A stretch of DNA of 64,000 bases from Laccaria trichodermophora (taxonomy: Eukaryota; Basidiomycota; Agaricomycetes; Agaricales; Hydnangiaceae): positions 1 to 64,000 of the forward strand of contig JACTVC010000053.1 in NCBI GenBank assembly GCA_018417955.1. The letters run 5' to 3'. Below, piece after piece: positions 44,515 through 55,658 of this stretch; position 1 is the stretch's first letter, and each line of letters opens with the position of its first letter. The translations under genes and the position numbers were made by a program. Under the pieces are notes generated by a model that had not been told where the DNA came from, made no database searches, and saw only the letters and a list, made by a program, of their open reading frames with translations.

Positions 44515-45362
44515 TTGCGTTGTTGGAGGGCAAGGAAACCGTTTCCTGGGTAGGGATGACACTTTTATAGCGCATGGTGGCATAAAGGGGCCCCCCATGC
44601 GAAGCCCAATAGGGGGTAGCTGGTGGCGCGTTCGGTAAACATATGACATTTACCGTGTTGATGGACCTTTTCGTAAAGTTCAGTCTGGATCTCTAAGTAT
44701 ATCTTTTTGAAATTCGTCGTAATCGTTGATTGAGGTGCGTTTGTACCGTTCATTTAAGTAGAAGCTCAATCTAGATTTTCAAATTGTTTTCAAGTTCCAG
44801 TCCTAAGTCTGTTCTGGTGGTGACAGACCTTGACAGACCGGCAGCCGCTTTTAAATCAGGCGGGGTAGTGGTCAAACGCTTTGGCGTGCACCAGGTGATA
44901 ACTTCTGGAACGCAGCTCCAAGGGCAAAGAGAGATTCATATGCCGTTGTTCAAACTGGATTCACGTTGAGTGCATGGGTCTTGCCATCTATCCATTTCGG
45001 TGATAATGAAAGTCGATAAACAGGAACGTCGTCATCGGCAAGTAAGTATACAGACTTTTCGCCCGGGGCCTTGAACCATTGAAATTTTTTCCAGTACCGG
45101 AGGCTTGAGGCCAGGGTGCAAGGCTTTCTGAAATCTCCATTCATGTCAATGCTGTCGAGAGTAACGTAGGGGGGGCAATAGGTTCTTCGCGTCTACGCGA
45201 GAAAGCTTCCTTGGCTGACGAGAGGCACAGGCAGCCGCTATGGTAATTTCCAATGCGATGCCAACAAGAAAGCATGGCACATGCGTGTCTTGTTTGGCAG
45301 CGACCTCGATTCAAATTCGTTCGTGAGCGATACGCGATTTTATTCGTGACCGCCGTGAAGAA
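44515..45362. other. Intergenic region between divergent genes
   Basis: No supported gene. A minus-strand frame at 44950-45144 lacks recognised motifs. The 5' end of MTO1 follows. Confidence 0.4.
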
Positions 45363-48220
45363 TGCTACGCAAGCCCCGTTGGAAGCCCATCTGTCGTCGC
45401 CTGTCTAGGTTCTACTCTTCGACCGTCTCGTATGATGGTGAGTAATTTTCTTGTAATACTTCAGCGTTGTAGTAACATTTCGCCCTTAGTTTGTGTCATT
45501 GGGGGAGGACACGCAGGGTGTGAAGCTGCTGCTGGGGCCGCAAGAACTGGCGCGCGAACAGTGTTGTTGACTCAGAAGTTGGAAACGATCGGAGAACTTT
45601 CATGCAATCCGTCGATAGGTGGTGTTGGCAAGGGGACCTTGGTTCGTGAGGTAGATGCTTTGGGAGGAATTATGGGTGAAGTGGTAGGTATGTGGGTAAC
45701 AAGACCAGTCGCTTGACTTCATTCTCATCTTCGAGCTAGATAAGACTGGAATTCAATTCCAAATCTTGAACAGAACCAAAGGGGCTGCTGTCTGGGTGAG
45801 GTCCAACGTCTGTGTACTTCACATGTTTCTTACTCGTGTTAAGGGACCTCGAGCTCAAATAGATCGCAAATTATACAAGAAAAACATACAAGACGTCCTT
45901 CACAACTATCCGAACCTAGATATACGCGCCGGAAGTGTATTCGACATCGTCATTGACCAGTCAGATACTACTCTAGGTCGGTGGGGGAAGATATCTGGCG
46001 TTAAGCTTGGTACGCATGTCGCAAGACAAATTATACTCCGTTTAAAGCTTTCTTTACAGAAACGGGGGAGGTCATACCGTGCTCGCAAGTCGTAGTATGC
46101 ACTGGGACCTTCTTATCCGGAGAAATCCATATCGGTCTGTCATTCTGCCCTTATCTGGCACTTCCCAGTCCTCACCCGCTCCTCAGGTCTCAATCGATTC
46201 CCTGCCGGACGGATGGGCGAAGCACCCTCTATCGGCCTCTCCGCTTCTCTCAATGCGGCTGGGTTCAAGCTCGGCCGGCTGCAAACGGGCACTCCTGCGA
46301 GGTTGGATATCAGCACTATTGATTTCGGTGGTTTGGAACGACAATATGGGGATGTTGTGCCCTCGCCATTTAGTTTTATGAATCGTACTGTTGCCAACGC
46401 CGTCCGTTCCATCCTTCCCTTCGAAGTTTTTGAAAAAATTGATGTAAAGCTAGGATAACCAAGTCTACTGTTACAAAACTGCGACGACTCCAGAAACACA
46501 CCAGATCATCAAAGACAACATTCACCTCAGTGTTCATATCCAAGAGACAAGGAAGGGTAAGCTGCTCCGCGCCATCCTCTACCTATACTTACGACCTTTT
46601 CACAAGGTCCTCGGTACTGTCCCTCACTTGAAGCCAAAGTCCTTAGGTTTGGTCACAAGGATCACCACACCGTTTGGCTAGAGCCTGAAGGATATGACTC
46701 AGGTATTCCCTGCTCATATCTGCCCTTCCAACCGCTCATGATCAATCACCAGATTTGATATATCCAAACGGAATCTCATGCAGTATTCCTGAAGAGCTCC
46801 AAAAAACGATGATACGAACCATCCCAGGTTTGGAGAATGCCAAAATGGTCAAGCCCGCGTATGGTGTTGAGTATGATTACATTGATCCCAGGGAACTCGG
46901 ACGTACGTCTAGTCCTCGTTATTTCCCTCGTCGCTCATGGCTAACAAGAAGAATGCTTTTAGCAACGCTGGAGACGAATCGCATCAAGGTACTTTGACAG
47001 GCAGCCTGCTTCGTGTTTGTCACCGGTTGACTGCTGATTACTGCAGGGTCTTTTCCTTGCTGGCCAAATCAACGGTCAGTCTTCAACCCTCCCCTACCAT
47101 CTTTTTCTCATCTTTGCATAACAGGTACAACGGGATACGAAGAAGCAGCAGCACAGGGCATCGTCGCTGGGATCAACGCCGGACTAGCTGTCCTGAAGCG
47201 CCCACCGCTCGTCCTTACCCGAGCGGATGGCTTCACGGGTGTGATGATTGACGACCTCATCGTTAAGGGAGCGGAGGAACCATGTTAGTATTTCTCTTCC
47301 ACCACCTTTTTCGGGCCTCATTCTGTTTTCTGTAGACCGCATGTTCACGTCCCGGTCGGAGTATCGAATGACGATTAGAAGCGATAACGCTGATATGCGA
47401 CTGACTGAGAAAGGTCGGTTCTACGACTCGTTTGTCTGTTGCGCGTGATGCTTACCAAAATGGTGGATTGTTAGGTCGTGAGGCTGGTGTGATCTCTGAC
47501 GAGAGGTGGTCTGTCTTTAATGAGACGCGGACGACAATGGCGGACGCCACAAAGAGGCTGAAGTCACTTGTTCTCAGCCCTCAGGTAACGGAGTTTTCTT
47601 ACAACTCCATAAACTGTTGTTCACTTTACGTCTTTTTGCCAGGGCTGGGCCGCGCACGGGGTCAGAGTGCAGCGTGATGGTATCTTGCGCAGGTTTGTCA
47701 TTTGAACGGTCCTGCATCCTAGAGCTGACTTGAGAGGGATTTCAGTGCTTTCCAAATGTTAAGGTATCCGGGAGTAACGACCGAGTTCCTCAAGGGCGCG
47801 GTACCGGAACTTCAGGACATTCATCCTTCAATTCTTTCGCGCATCGACGTTGAGGGTACGTGTCTCTCGAACGTCCGCTTGTACAGCGTGAATCTCTCAG
47901 TACAGGACAATATGACGCCCATTTAACCCGACAAGAGGCGGACCTCAAGACGTTTATGGAAGACGAGTCTCTCCTCCTTGATCCCAGGATGGAGTATTCA
48001 ACTGTCCCAGGTTTGAGCTCGGAGGTTGTCGAGAGGCTTTATCGTGTCAAGCCAACGACGATTGTATGTCTCGGCCATTCTCTGCACTTCTCGAGCTGAA
48101 TATAGTTTCTTGACATAGGGAGCTGCGAAGAGGATGGAAGGCATGACTCCAACGTCGGTGGTGTACCTGTTGAAGCACGCGAAACGAACCTGGAGGGGCT
48201 CGGAAGCCAATGCTGTATGA
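45363..48220 (+). CDS. MTO1: MTO1/MnmG (GidA), mitochondrial tRNA-U34 carboxymethylaminomethyl synthase subunit
   Basis: A short Arg/Lys-rich first exon ([20 protein letters not shown], a likely mitochondrial targeting peptide) is spliced to [20 protein letters not shown] (FAD-binding). Further motifs in order: [174 protein letters not shown], and a C-terminal helical part ending [17 protein letters not shown]. About a dozen small introns. With MSS1/MnmE it makes the cmnm5 modification on U34 of mitochondrial tRNAs. No lesion found. Confidence 0.9.
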
Positions 48221-48429
48221 GGAGGCATGGAGGAATCGGTTCTCTCTCGTTCTCTCGTTCAATAGATTCTAGCCATGGCGATCGCGTCAGGCCCCTCACG
48301 AGAAGCTGTTCCAACCACGCAGATGTAAGCACATAGATTTGTTCACATGTTGTACTCAGAAGGAACATCTTTGCGGTACAGTCTGTTCCGCGGAATCCAC
48401 TTCTCATCCTGATGAAACTTATTTCCTAA
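48221..48429. other. 3' flank of MTO1
   Basis: No coding signal. Confidence 0.4.
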
Positions 48430-50100
48430 TCTGCAACGAAGTTCTCAAATAGCAGCATCTCAGGGCATTGTTCTCCAACGATTCCCTCCCTCTCTTGGCT
48501 CACCGTGCGAGTAATGATGCGATAAGTCGGGCTGAAATGGTCTTCCGAAAGGAATCTGTTCAGCCATACCAACTCCTGGCAGCTACTGACTCTGATGAGC
48601 TCACGAAAGTTCACAGTTCTCGCTACGGCAGCTTCTCGTCGGAGAGCGTTGTCTTGTCTGAAGATATCTATGCTTCGGTCTGCCACAGAGGTGTTGAGTG
48701 CACCATGTTCCCTCTGGCCATTTAGCACGCTCCAACGGAATTACATGGGTGTTCCGTACTGTACTAGTTGAACTTCGGTAAGTTGCCTCTATGCTCCCCG
48801 ACGTCCCTCTGATCATTTTCTTCAGACTACATGGTGACGCTGATTCTCGAAGAAGATTACTCGGTGTACGACCAGCCTTCCCCTTGTATAACACAAGCTC
48901 TCAGAAAGCCTGACAGCCATTTGCGGAAAGCAAGGCATGGTTCTCACGAGGTGCTCGCCCCTCACCCCACCGCTGTGATGCGTCTCGCCCCTTCCATGGT
49001 CTCCGACTGCGCCACTAGTGCGTCACCATCAAGGTGAGTCGTCTCATGTTTCTCAGCGATTTCTGGGTTTCATTGTTTTGCGAAAGGTTGCCAAGTCTGA
49101 ATCAGCCCCTTTATTTCGTGCCTGGATGGATCGGGCCAAACTTGTCGTGACAGATATCCCCCCGGTAGATGCTAAGTATAGACCACTTTGATAAGCTATA
49201 ACAGCTAGAACAGCCCAGCCTTCTGGTTCAGGTTAGTATCCCCTGCCCGCATATCTATCACCCATAACTAGTGTCGATGGCAAAACCTCCGAAAGCATTC
49301 GCCACTCGCCGGCCTGGCGAGGCGAGTGCCGTGGGAACTTGGCGAATGCTGGCGAAGGTGGCGAATGAAAAAAAAATGAATTTCTATGGTTTGCAGCAAA
49401 GTAACACGCTATCATCATCTTTGATTTTTTTTCTCAGCCATGACAATTAATTTTCCGTCACTGTTGTGGGCTTTGGGTCTGCACAAGGTCTGCATAAGTG
49501 TTTTCGAGATCAAAATTGGATGGAATCACGGATCGGAATGTCCAAATAAGCAACAACAAATGGTTTTCAAAGGAAATTCAAGTGCCCTTCCTTACTTTGG
49601 CCAGCAGTTAGAATTTGAGAACCGTAGATGACATTTTACGCACCCATAAACGTCTGTTATTCTCTGAAATTATGAGAAACCTCGCCAGGTCTCGCCACCC
49701 CTTTTTTGATTTTTTGATTCGCCAGCCGGCGATCGCCAGGTGGCGAAAGCCGGCGTGGCGAGCTGGCGAGCAGTTGCCAACAACACTACCCATAACCTCT
49801 AAGTGGGGTCCATCATTTTTACACGACGAACCCCACTTTCAGTCCCGCGTGGAAAGATGGGCCTCGACATGGTTTCGTCCACGTCCACTGGTCCATTCGT
49901 CGTCCTTCGTTAGGTTCCCATGTTTTTATCTTGGGCCATGTGTCCATCCTCAGTTCTGCGTCTGGTGGCCTCATTTTTTGCCCACGACTAGTCTTCCCTG
50001 TTCTAGTTAGGGCGCCATGTTGCGCTTTCGGACCCATATCAGCGTTCACGTTTAGGGTACTCGTCTCCCTGCTCATAAAGCACTTTGAACTCTGCTTTGC
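48430..50100 (+). pseudogene. Broken upstream copy of the PD-(D/E)XK-like gene
   Basis: The 5' part parallels the intact copy at 50286: a Ser-rich exon ending SDCATSASPSR, an intron starting at 49038, then SAPLFRAWMDRAKLVVTDIP. Two stops follow where the intact copy reads VDHFEKLYQ. A 520-bp hAT miniature element sits in the next intron (49269-49788), the acceptor TAG is changed to TGG near 49806, a short exon piece (EPHFQSRVERWASTW) follows, and then the sequence jumps at about 49880 to what corresponds to the 3' flank of the intact copy (51880-52060). The segment 48430-48665 recurs at 52405-52675, and 48665-48930 recurs at 54955-55275. Confidence 0.72.
49269..49788. mobile_element. hAT-type miniature element (520 bp)
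   Basis: Target duplication CCCATAAC at 49261-49268 and 49789-49796. Ends TAGTGTCGATGGCAA and, reverse-complemented from the right, TAGTGTTGTTGGCAA. Both subterminal zones are packed with CTCGCCA/TGGCGA motifs in opposite orientations (49300-49365 and 49690-49770). No transposase. TAGTG ends plus an 8-bp duplication fit hAT. Confidence 0.85.
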
Positions 50101-50285
50101 GGCATCGAGGTAGACTTATTAATTACCCTTAATCTTGCCAACATTAAGCAGAGCTTAACTAAGTACTGTCGGTGCCGTGTTGGGTCGGCTGGTCGGAGTT
50201 ATCGGAGTCTATAACCTAGATCCGGAACTGTGGAGTGTGAATTTCGTACCTTGTTTCACTATACCCATATACCCTCATATACCCA

Positions 50286-51815
50286 ATGGGGTCCATCGGG
50301 TCCCCGACCTCGAGGCCATTACGCATGACATCGTCGTCTCCATTGAACCCAAACACTAGTACGACCCGATCAATGCCTACCCCGTCCTTGGTCTCCGACT
50401 GCGCCAGTAGTGCGTCACCATCGAGGTGAGTTGTCTCGCATTTCTCAGCGATTTCGACGCTTCATTGTTCTGCAAAGGGTCGCCAAGTCACCCTCTTTAT
50501 TCAGGGCTTGGATGGACCGAGCCAAAGTTGCCGTGACAGACCTCCCCCCACTAGAGGTTGTAGACCATTTTGAAAAGTTGTATCAAATAGAAGAAGTTAG
50601 CGTTCTGGTTCAGGTTAGTATCCCCCGCTCGCATATCTATCACTCATAACTTTTAAGTAGGGTCCTTTACCGACATTTGATCTACAAAATGAACCGGAAT
50701 TCCTGTCCGGCGTGGAAGGCTGGGCATCAACACTTGACACTGTGGAAGACGACGAGTTTGGAATTCTAACCGCTCTTCCTACTCTCGCCCTCGCTTTCAG
50801 TCGTATCTGCAGAACGGCGAACAATTATTCCAAAGAACATGCTCAGCGTCGTGGCGTTGACGACATTATCGATCTAGCGTTTAGTGCGAGGCGTGACCGT
50901 CATTGCAACATTGGGTACGTTTTCTCCCCTCGGGCTTGCATATATCTCCTGTAACTTGCCATTAGAATTGAAGAAGGCTATCGCCTTGTGGCATCGCCTG
51001 GTAATCCGGATGCGGTGTCCGACACCCTGGTGACGCTCTCTTCAGCGGACGTCGCTTATAAATTATCAAACGATCGACTTTTCTTTGAAGACCCATCCAC
51101 TGTCGATCACCTCTATTGGTGGCCCAATATCGGGTCGACGCACGGCTTTTCAATCATTGGGTTCGCCGGTGAATTTAAGAAGGATGAGCACGACTGCAAT
51201 AAGAATCAAGTGATCATGGCGCTTGCCACTGCACAGGCGCAGCGGAAAGCGCTTGGAAGAGAGAATTCTATTGTTATGGGGGCTATTGCCTCTCGTGGTC
51301 ACGTGCAGATTCTCTCTTCGTACTGGACAAGTGAGGACTTGGTATGTTCATAGTCATGTATCAGCTGCCAAAAACTCAGACTTTCTTAGGTCGTTTGCAT
51401 CTACGTACACAAGCAAGAGTTTAATCTCTCCGATCCTATCCAACTAGTGCGCCTATATGTTTTCTTGTCAAAGCTCGAGCAGGAGATCCAGGGTACCTTC
51501 GCCCGGGAGCTCAAGACATGGAACATTCCAATGGAAACAGAAATCCAGGGTCATCGATGGCGTAGTCCCGACCATAAGTGTAGTTCTGAGAACCAGCAAA
51601 AACGTCGTCGGACAGATGCAGGGGAAGGCAGTAGGGGTGGAGCAGGCGGTAATGGTGGTCTTGTGGACGCGGATGGATTCGATGATGACCAGTACATGGA
51701 CATCATCAAATGGCGCAATGAGGTTGTCGAGGGCGGGAAGGAAGGCAACGTTGTTTCTGAAGAAGACAATGCACCGTGGCTACAATTCGAAGGGAGAGTT
51801 ATTGCGACCGTTTAG
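50286..51815 (+). CDS. Unrecognised family with a PD-(D/E)XK nuclease-like core, intact copy
   Basis: Five exons splice in frame to about 420 residues. A Ser/Thr/Pro-rich start (SLVSDCASSASPSR) leads to LFRAWMDRAKVAVTDLPPLE, a helical part PTLALAFSRICRTANNYSKE, then GYRLVASPGNPDAVSDTLVT, DHLYWWPNIGSTHGFSIIGF, AGEFKKDEHDCNKNQVIMAL, ATAQAQRKALGRENSIVMGA, LSSYWTSEDL, VVCIYVHKQEFNLSDPIQLV. The tail has a basic KRRRTDAGE, a Gly run, and an acidic patch. AGEFKKD after hydrophobic FSIIGF, followed by a helix with conserved Gln, resembles the E-x-K strand-helix of PD-(D/E)XK nucleases. Similar uncharacterised proteins are common in Agaricomycetes to my knowledge. The nuclease idea is inference. Confidence 0.6.
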
Positions 51816-52404
51816 GGGTTTTTGAAAATCGCTGTCAGGTCCAGGCATATATCCCACCTCGGCGTGACCCACGTCTGCTCTCGTCCCCGTACACCGGTCC
51901 ATCCGTCGTCCCTCGTTAGGTCCCCATGTTTCTGTCTTGGGCCATGTGTCCATCCCCCTTCAGTTTCGCGTCTGGTGGCCTCATTTCTTGCCCATGACTA
52001 ATTCCCCCCCCTGTTCCGTGCATTCAACTTGGACTTTCGGACCCATATCGCCGTATACGTTTCCTGCTCCCGTCACTCCTTTTTCATGTTCTTATGATCG
52101 TCTACCCCGTCTGTGAATGTTTGTACGAAAGCATGTTATTAAATACAAGTAATACACGTCGTAACATCTGTTTCTTGGTGTTACACTGTAAAGCTTGAAA
52201 GATACCATAACGATCCCAAACAAATCTGAGGCATGCTACGAAAGCCCCATCGGAAATGCATCTGTCGTAGGTGAATATTGAATAGAGAGCTAGTTCTGGC
52301 GCCGGCACGCGAACTTGACGCGAACAGTGGCCTCAGCTGACTGTAAAAATCCAGGTCTCATCCTTTGCTTGCTCTGAACGTCCTGTCCATGCCTCGGTGG
52401 TTGC
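51816..52404. other. 3' flank of the intact copy
   Basis: Positions 51880-52060 match 49880-50050, showing the tandem duplication's 3' end. No other gene seen. Confidence 0.5.
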
Positions 52405-52735
52405 TAATCTGCGACGAAGTTCTCAGATAGCAGCATCTCTGGGCCTGTTCTCCAACAATTTCCCTTCAGGCTTCAACGCACCGTGCGAGCCACTTGGATG
52501 CGATAACTCGCGCCAAAACGGTCTTTCGAAAGGAATTTGTTCAGCCCAAGCCTGCCAAGTTCCGAGTCAGCCATGCCAGTTCCTGGCAGCTACCGACTCT
52601 GATGAGCTCACCAAAGTGTATAGATCTTGCTTTGGCAGCCTATCGTTGGAGAATGTTGTCTTGTCTGAACACGATCTCGGATCCGACGGAAGGCGCTTGC
52701 CACGACGATGTCTAAGGACGGACGCGATCTAAAAT
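52405..52735 (+). repeat. Third partial copy of the duplicated 5' segment
   Basis: Matches 48430-48665 (shared reading LAATDSDELTKV and a SLSLENVVLSE / SFSSESVVLSE pair), with an extra ~20-bp insert. Open frames are short and I assign no product. Confidence 0.65.
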
Positions 52736-52900
52736 CTTCCGGTCTGAAAGGATTCTTGTAAATTGGCGTCTACCTTCTGACACTTCATCACCGGGGCGCA
52801 TTTTGCTCCACAACTTATCAGGAAAACTCCAACCGTGTGGCCGGTCTGGAGCCAGACCAGCCAGACGCTTCCAGACTGTCAGAATGTGAGTGGCGACATA

Positions 52901-53516
52901 CAGTCCTTTGCATAATTTTGTGAAAATCAAAACGTTTCCAAAATCAGTCACGTGAGATGTACCTGAGCCAAACAATGTAGATAAGCAATAGATAAGAGTC
53001 AGCTCGCCGCTCTTGTCGCCGTCTTCCTGCCCCCACCTCCTCACACTATATGAACTTTCCAAAATGTGCCGCCATACGTCACCAAGCTGATCGTCTCTGG
53101 TCGTTTCAATTCAATAATCCGTGAAGTTGCCGTGAAGTTGGGTCCAATGACCTCCTGTCGATTATTTCTTTGAGAAATGAAAGGTCGCCATCGGTGAGGG
53201 TAGATGGCCGTCCTGCACGACGGGTGAATGGGTTTCTTACTTGGCCGAAATCCCTATAATTGCGGATTACGTTGTAGACTAAACCAATAGAGCACCTGGC
53301 GAGATCACGTATCTCCTCCATGGTCATCCGATCAATGTAGTACCATTGGATGATACGCTCCTTGAGGTCGTCGGAGAGACGGGGAGGCATAGTCGAAGGT
53401 AAGGCGAAATCAGAAATCAGCCTTAGCCATCGTTATCTACATTGTTTGGCTCAGGTACATCTCACGTGACTGATTTTGGAAACGTTTTGATTTTCACAAA
53501 ATTATGCAAAGGACTG
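52901..53516. mobile_element. Tc1/mariner miniature element with 84-bp perfect TIRs
   Basis: The first 84 bases from 52901 (CAGTCCTTTGCATAATTTTG...) are repeated exactly, in reverse complement, ending at 53516. TA lies on both sides (52899-52900 and 53517-53518). Perfect arms argue for a recent insertion. It contains the 5' end of a transposase gene on the minus strand. Confidence 0.92.
53106..53390 (-). pseudogene. Truncated Tc1/mariner transposase (HTH part only)
   Basis: 94 residues starting MPPRLSDDLKERIIQWYYID, followed by MTMEEIRDLARCSIGLVYNV and GRPSTLTDGDLSFLKEIIDR: two helix-turn-helix units (paired-like) that bind the TIR in Tc1/mariner transposases. The DDE/D catalytic domain of about 200 residues is missing and the frame ends close to the TIR, so the element is a deletion derivative. 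Confidence 0.75.
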
Positions 53517-53879
53517 TAATACCCTCCCGATGTCATAATATTTTTATGTCTCATATTGCGGTTCTGACTTCCTAACTGCATTTGTGGCAGAATAAACAAT
53601 TCTGACATCGGGTAGTCAGACCTTTCAGTCACTCATAATTTTTTGTTCTGCCTGATTTTTTGAGTGCAGTAAGCTGTAAAATATTATTGGTATTCTAGTA
53701 GACATGAAATCTACATAAAGTAAGGTAGGCATCCAGTATCTGGTATTATTGAACAAGAGAATTTAGCACAGAAATCCGAAAGTAGTCAACAAGCCGCAAC
53801 ACGGGAGTGAAAATGATGCTAAATAGACATGTTCAATGTGGGTACTGAGCAGCGACAGAGAGGGGATATACACACCAAG

Positions 53880-54350
53880 TAGACCGTTCATCGAGGGAGG
53901 GATGAAGCCGTTCGCTAAGGAGGGAAGAGGCTGTTCGTCAAAGGTGGAGACCATTTGCCACGGGAGGGAGGAGGCTGTATGTCGACGGGAGGAGGCCTTT
54001 TGTCGAGTGAGGGGGCCGTTCGTCAAGAAAGGAGACTGTTCGCCGTTTGTCGATGTGAGGAAGCCATTCATTGAGGGAGGGGCACTATTTGTTGAGGGAG
54101 GAGGCCGTTTGCCATTTGTCGAGGGAGGGGGGGTGCCGTTCGTGGAGGGAGGAGGCCGTTTGCCATTTCTTAAAGGAGGGAAGTGCCGTCTGTCAAGAGG
54201 GGAGGCTGTTCGCCATTTGTCGAGGGAGGGAGGGGGCCATTCGTCGAGAGGGGAGGCCGTTTGTCAAGGGAGGAGGCTGAGGAGGCCATTTGTTGAGAGA
54301 GGGCTGTTGGTCGAGGGAGGGAGGAGGCCGTTTGTCGATGGAGGGAGGAG
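53880..54350. repeat. G-rich minisatellite of ~30-bp units
   Basis: Imperfect repeats of GAGGGAGGAGGCCGTTTG(CC)/TTTGTCGAGGGAGG-like units, reading GGxxPFVEGGG on plus and NGLPPPSTNG on minus. Open frames here exist only because the repeat lacks stops. Confidence 0.75.
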
Positions 54351-54950
54351 ACAGACAGGTCAAGGGACTTAAGAGTGGTGGGAAGGAAGGAAGGACCCGC
54401 ATTGGGAAATTCAACATGATCACATGATGTTGGAGTTTCAACGGACTTGAACAAATTGCGGCTCACGACTTGAAGTTGTTCACTCGGGCATGCATAATTA
54501 TAGGTAGCACAACGAAATCAAAAAAATTGAAATTGCATAATGAACCAATTCGAAGACTTCCAAGAAACTTGTAGTTGTTACCAGAAAGAAATTGACAGAA
54601 AATTGATAAAGCTTTTCAAATCCTGGTTTTCCTGATGCAATTGGTGAACAAACTGCCAACAACACTTTAACGGCGAAACCCCAAACCATTATATTCCTAA
54701 CATAACTATTTCCATAACTATTTCCCAAAAACCCACAAGATGTACTATAACAAATTTCTGACAAAGTCTTAATTCTGGAAGTGTGTGACAGAGATAAAGA
54801 ACTGAGAAAATTCTGACTGCTTGAAATTTGTGACAAAAAAATGGAAAGGAAGGAATTCTGACACCACAACTGTCAGATGCATCAGACACATCAGACGAAC
54901 CACACATGAGGAGTTTTCCTGATTTGAACTCATGTTTTGTGTGATCCTGA
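54351..54950. other. AT-rich stretch, nothing recognised
   Basis: No supported coding sequence. Confidence 0.4.
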
Positions 54951-55280
54951 TGTTCATGTTTCGGTCTGCCACAGAGTTGTTGAGTGCACCATTGTGAAGG
55001 ACAAGACAGGGCCAGGAGGATTTGAGACAACAATATGATTCTGGAGACATTCCCTCTGGTCATGCAGCAAGTTCCAATGGGATTGCATGCGTGTTCCGTA
55101 ACTAATTATACTTTGGTGAATTGTCTCTATGCTTCCCCGTTGTTCCTCTGATCGTTTCCTTTATGAGTAGACCACTTTGTGAGGCTAATTCTCGAAGAAC
55201 CTTGAAGATTATGAGGTGTGTGACCAGCCTTCCCCTCGCATAACAAGCTCTGAGAAAGCCTCGTTGCTGGCCATAATGTG
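54951..55280 (+). repeat. Diverged copy of the 48.67-48.93 kb segment
   Basis: Shares TTCGGTCTGCCACAGAG, GTTGAGTGCACCAT and GACCAGCCTTCCCCT blocks in the same order as 48665-48930, with an extra ~60-bp insert after the second block. Non-coding as it stands. Confidence 0.65.
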
Positions 55281-55658
55281 GATGTTTTTGCCGAGGTGCA
55301 CAATTTTCATGACTTGTTCATGACCAATTGGTTTATTCTTGTACTCAAGTTCAGTATTAGAATGCTTATAGGAATATCATCAAACTGCAACATCCTTGTG
55401 CCTTGCTCCCGGTACCTTGATTACCATGGCCATGCAGTAAGCCTCATGGTCGCTTCTCGGAGTTCTCAAGGCTTTCCACTGATTTGTATGTAAAGTCTGG
55501 TCCTATGAGCCTGTACTGGTATTCAAGAGCTTATTCACGAATACAATTATAGTGTTCCTACCCCTCCAATTCCAATGGGATTAGGCGGAAACTATCTTGT
55601 AAGGCAGATAGATTGGCAAAATTTCCAACCTGACTGAACCGCAGCATGTATCCAAGAA

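Noticed and set aside
53836..54441. 178-residue plus frame and Pro-rich minus frames
   Set aside because: Produced by a stop-poor ~30-bp minisatellite rather than by coding constraint.
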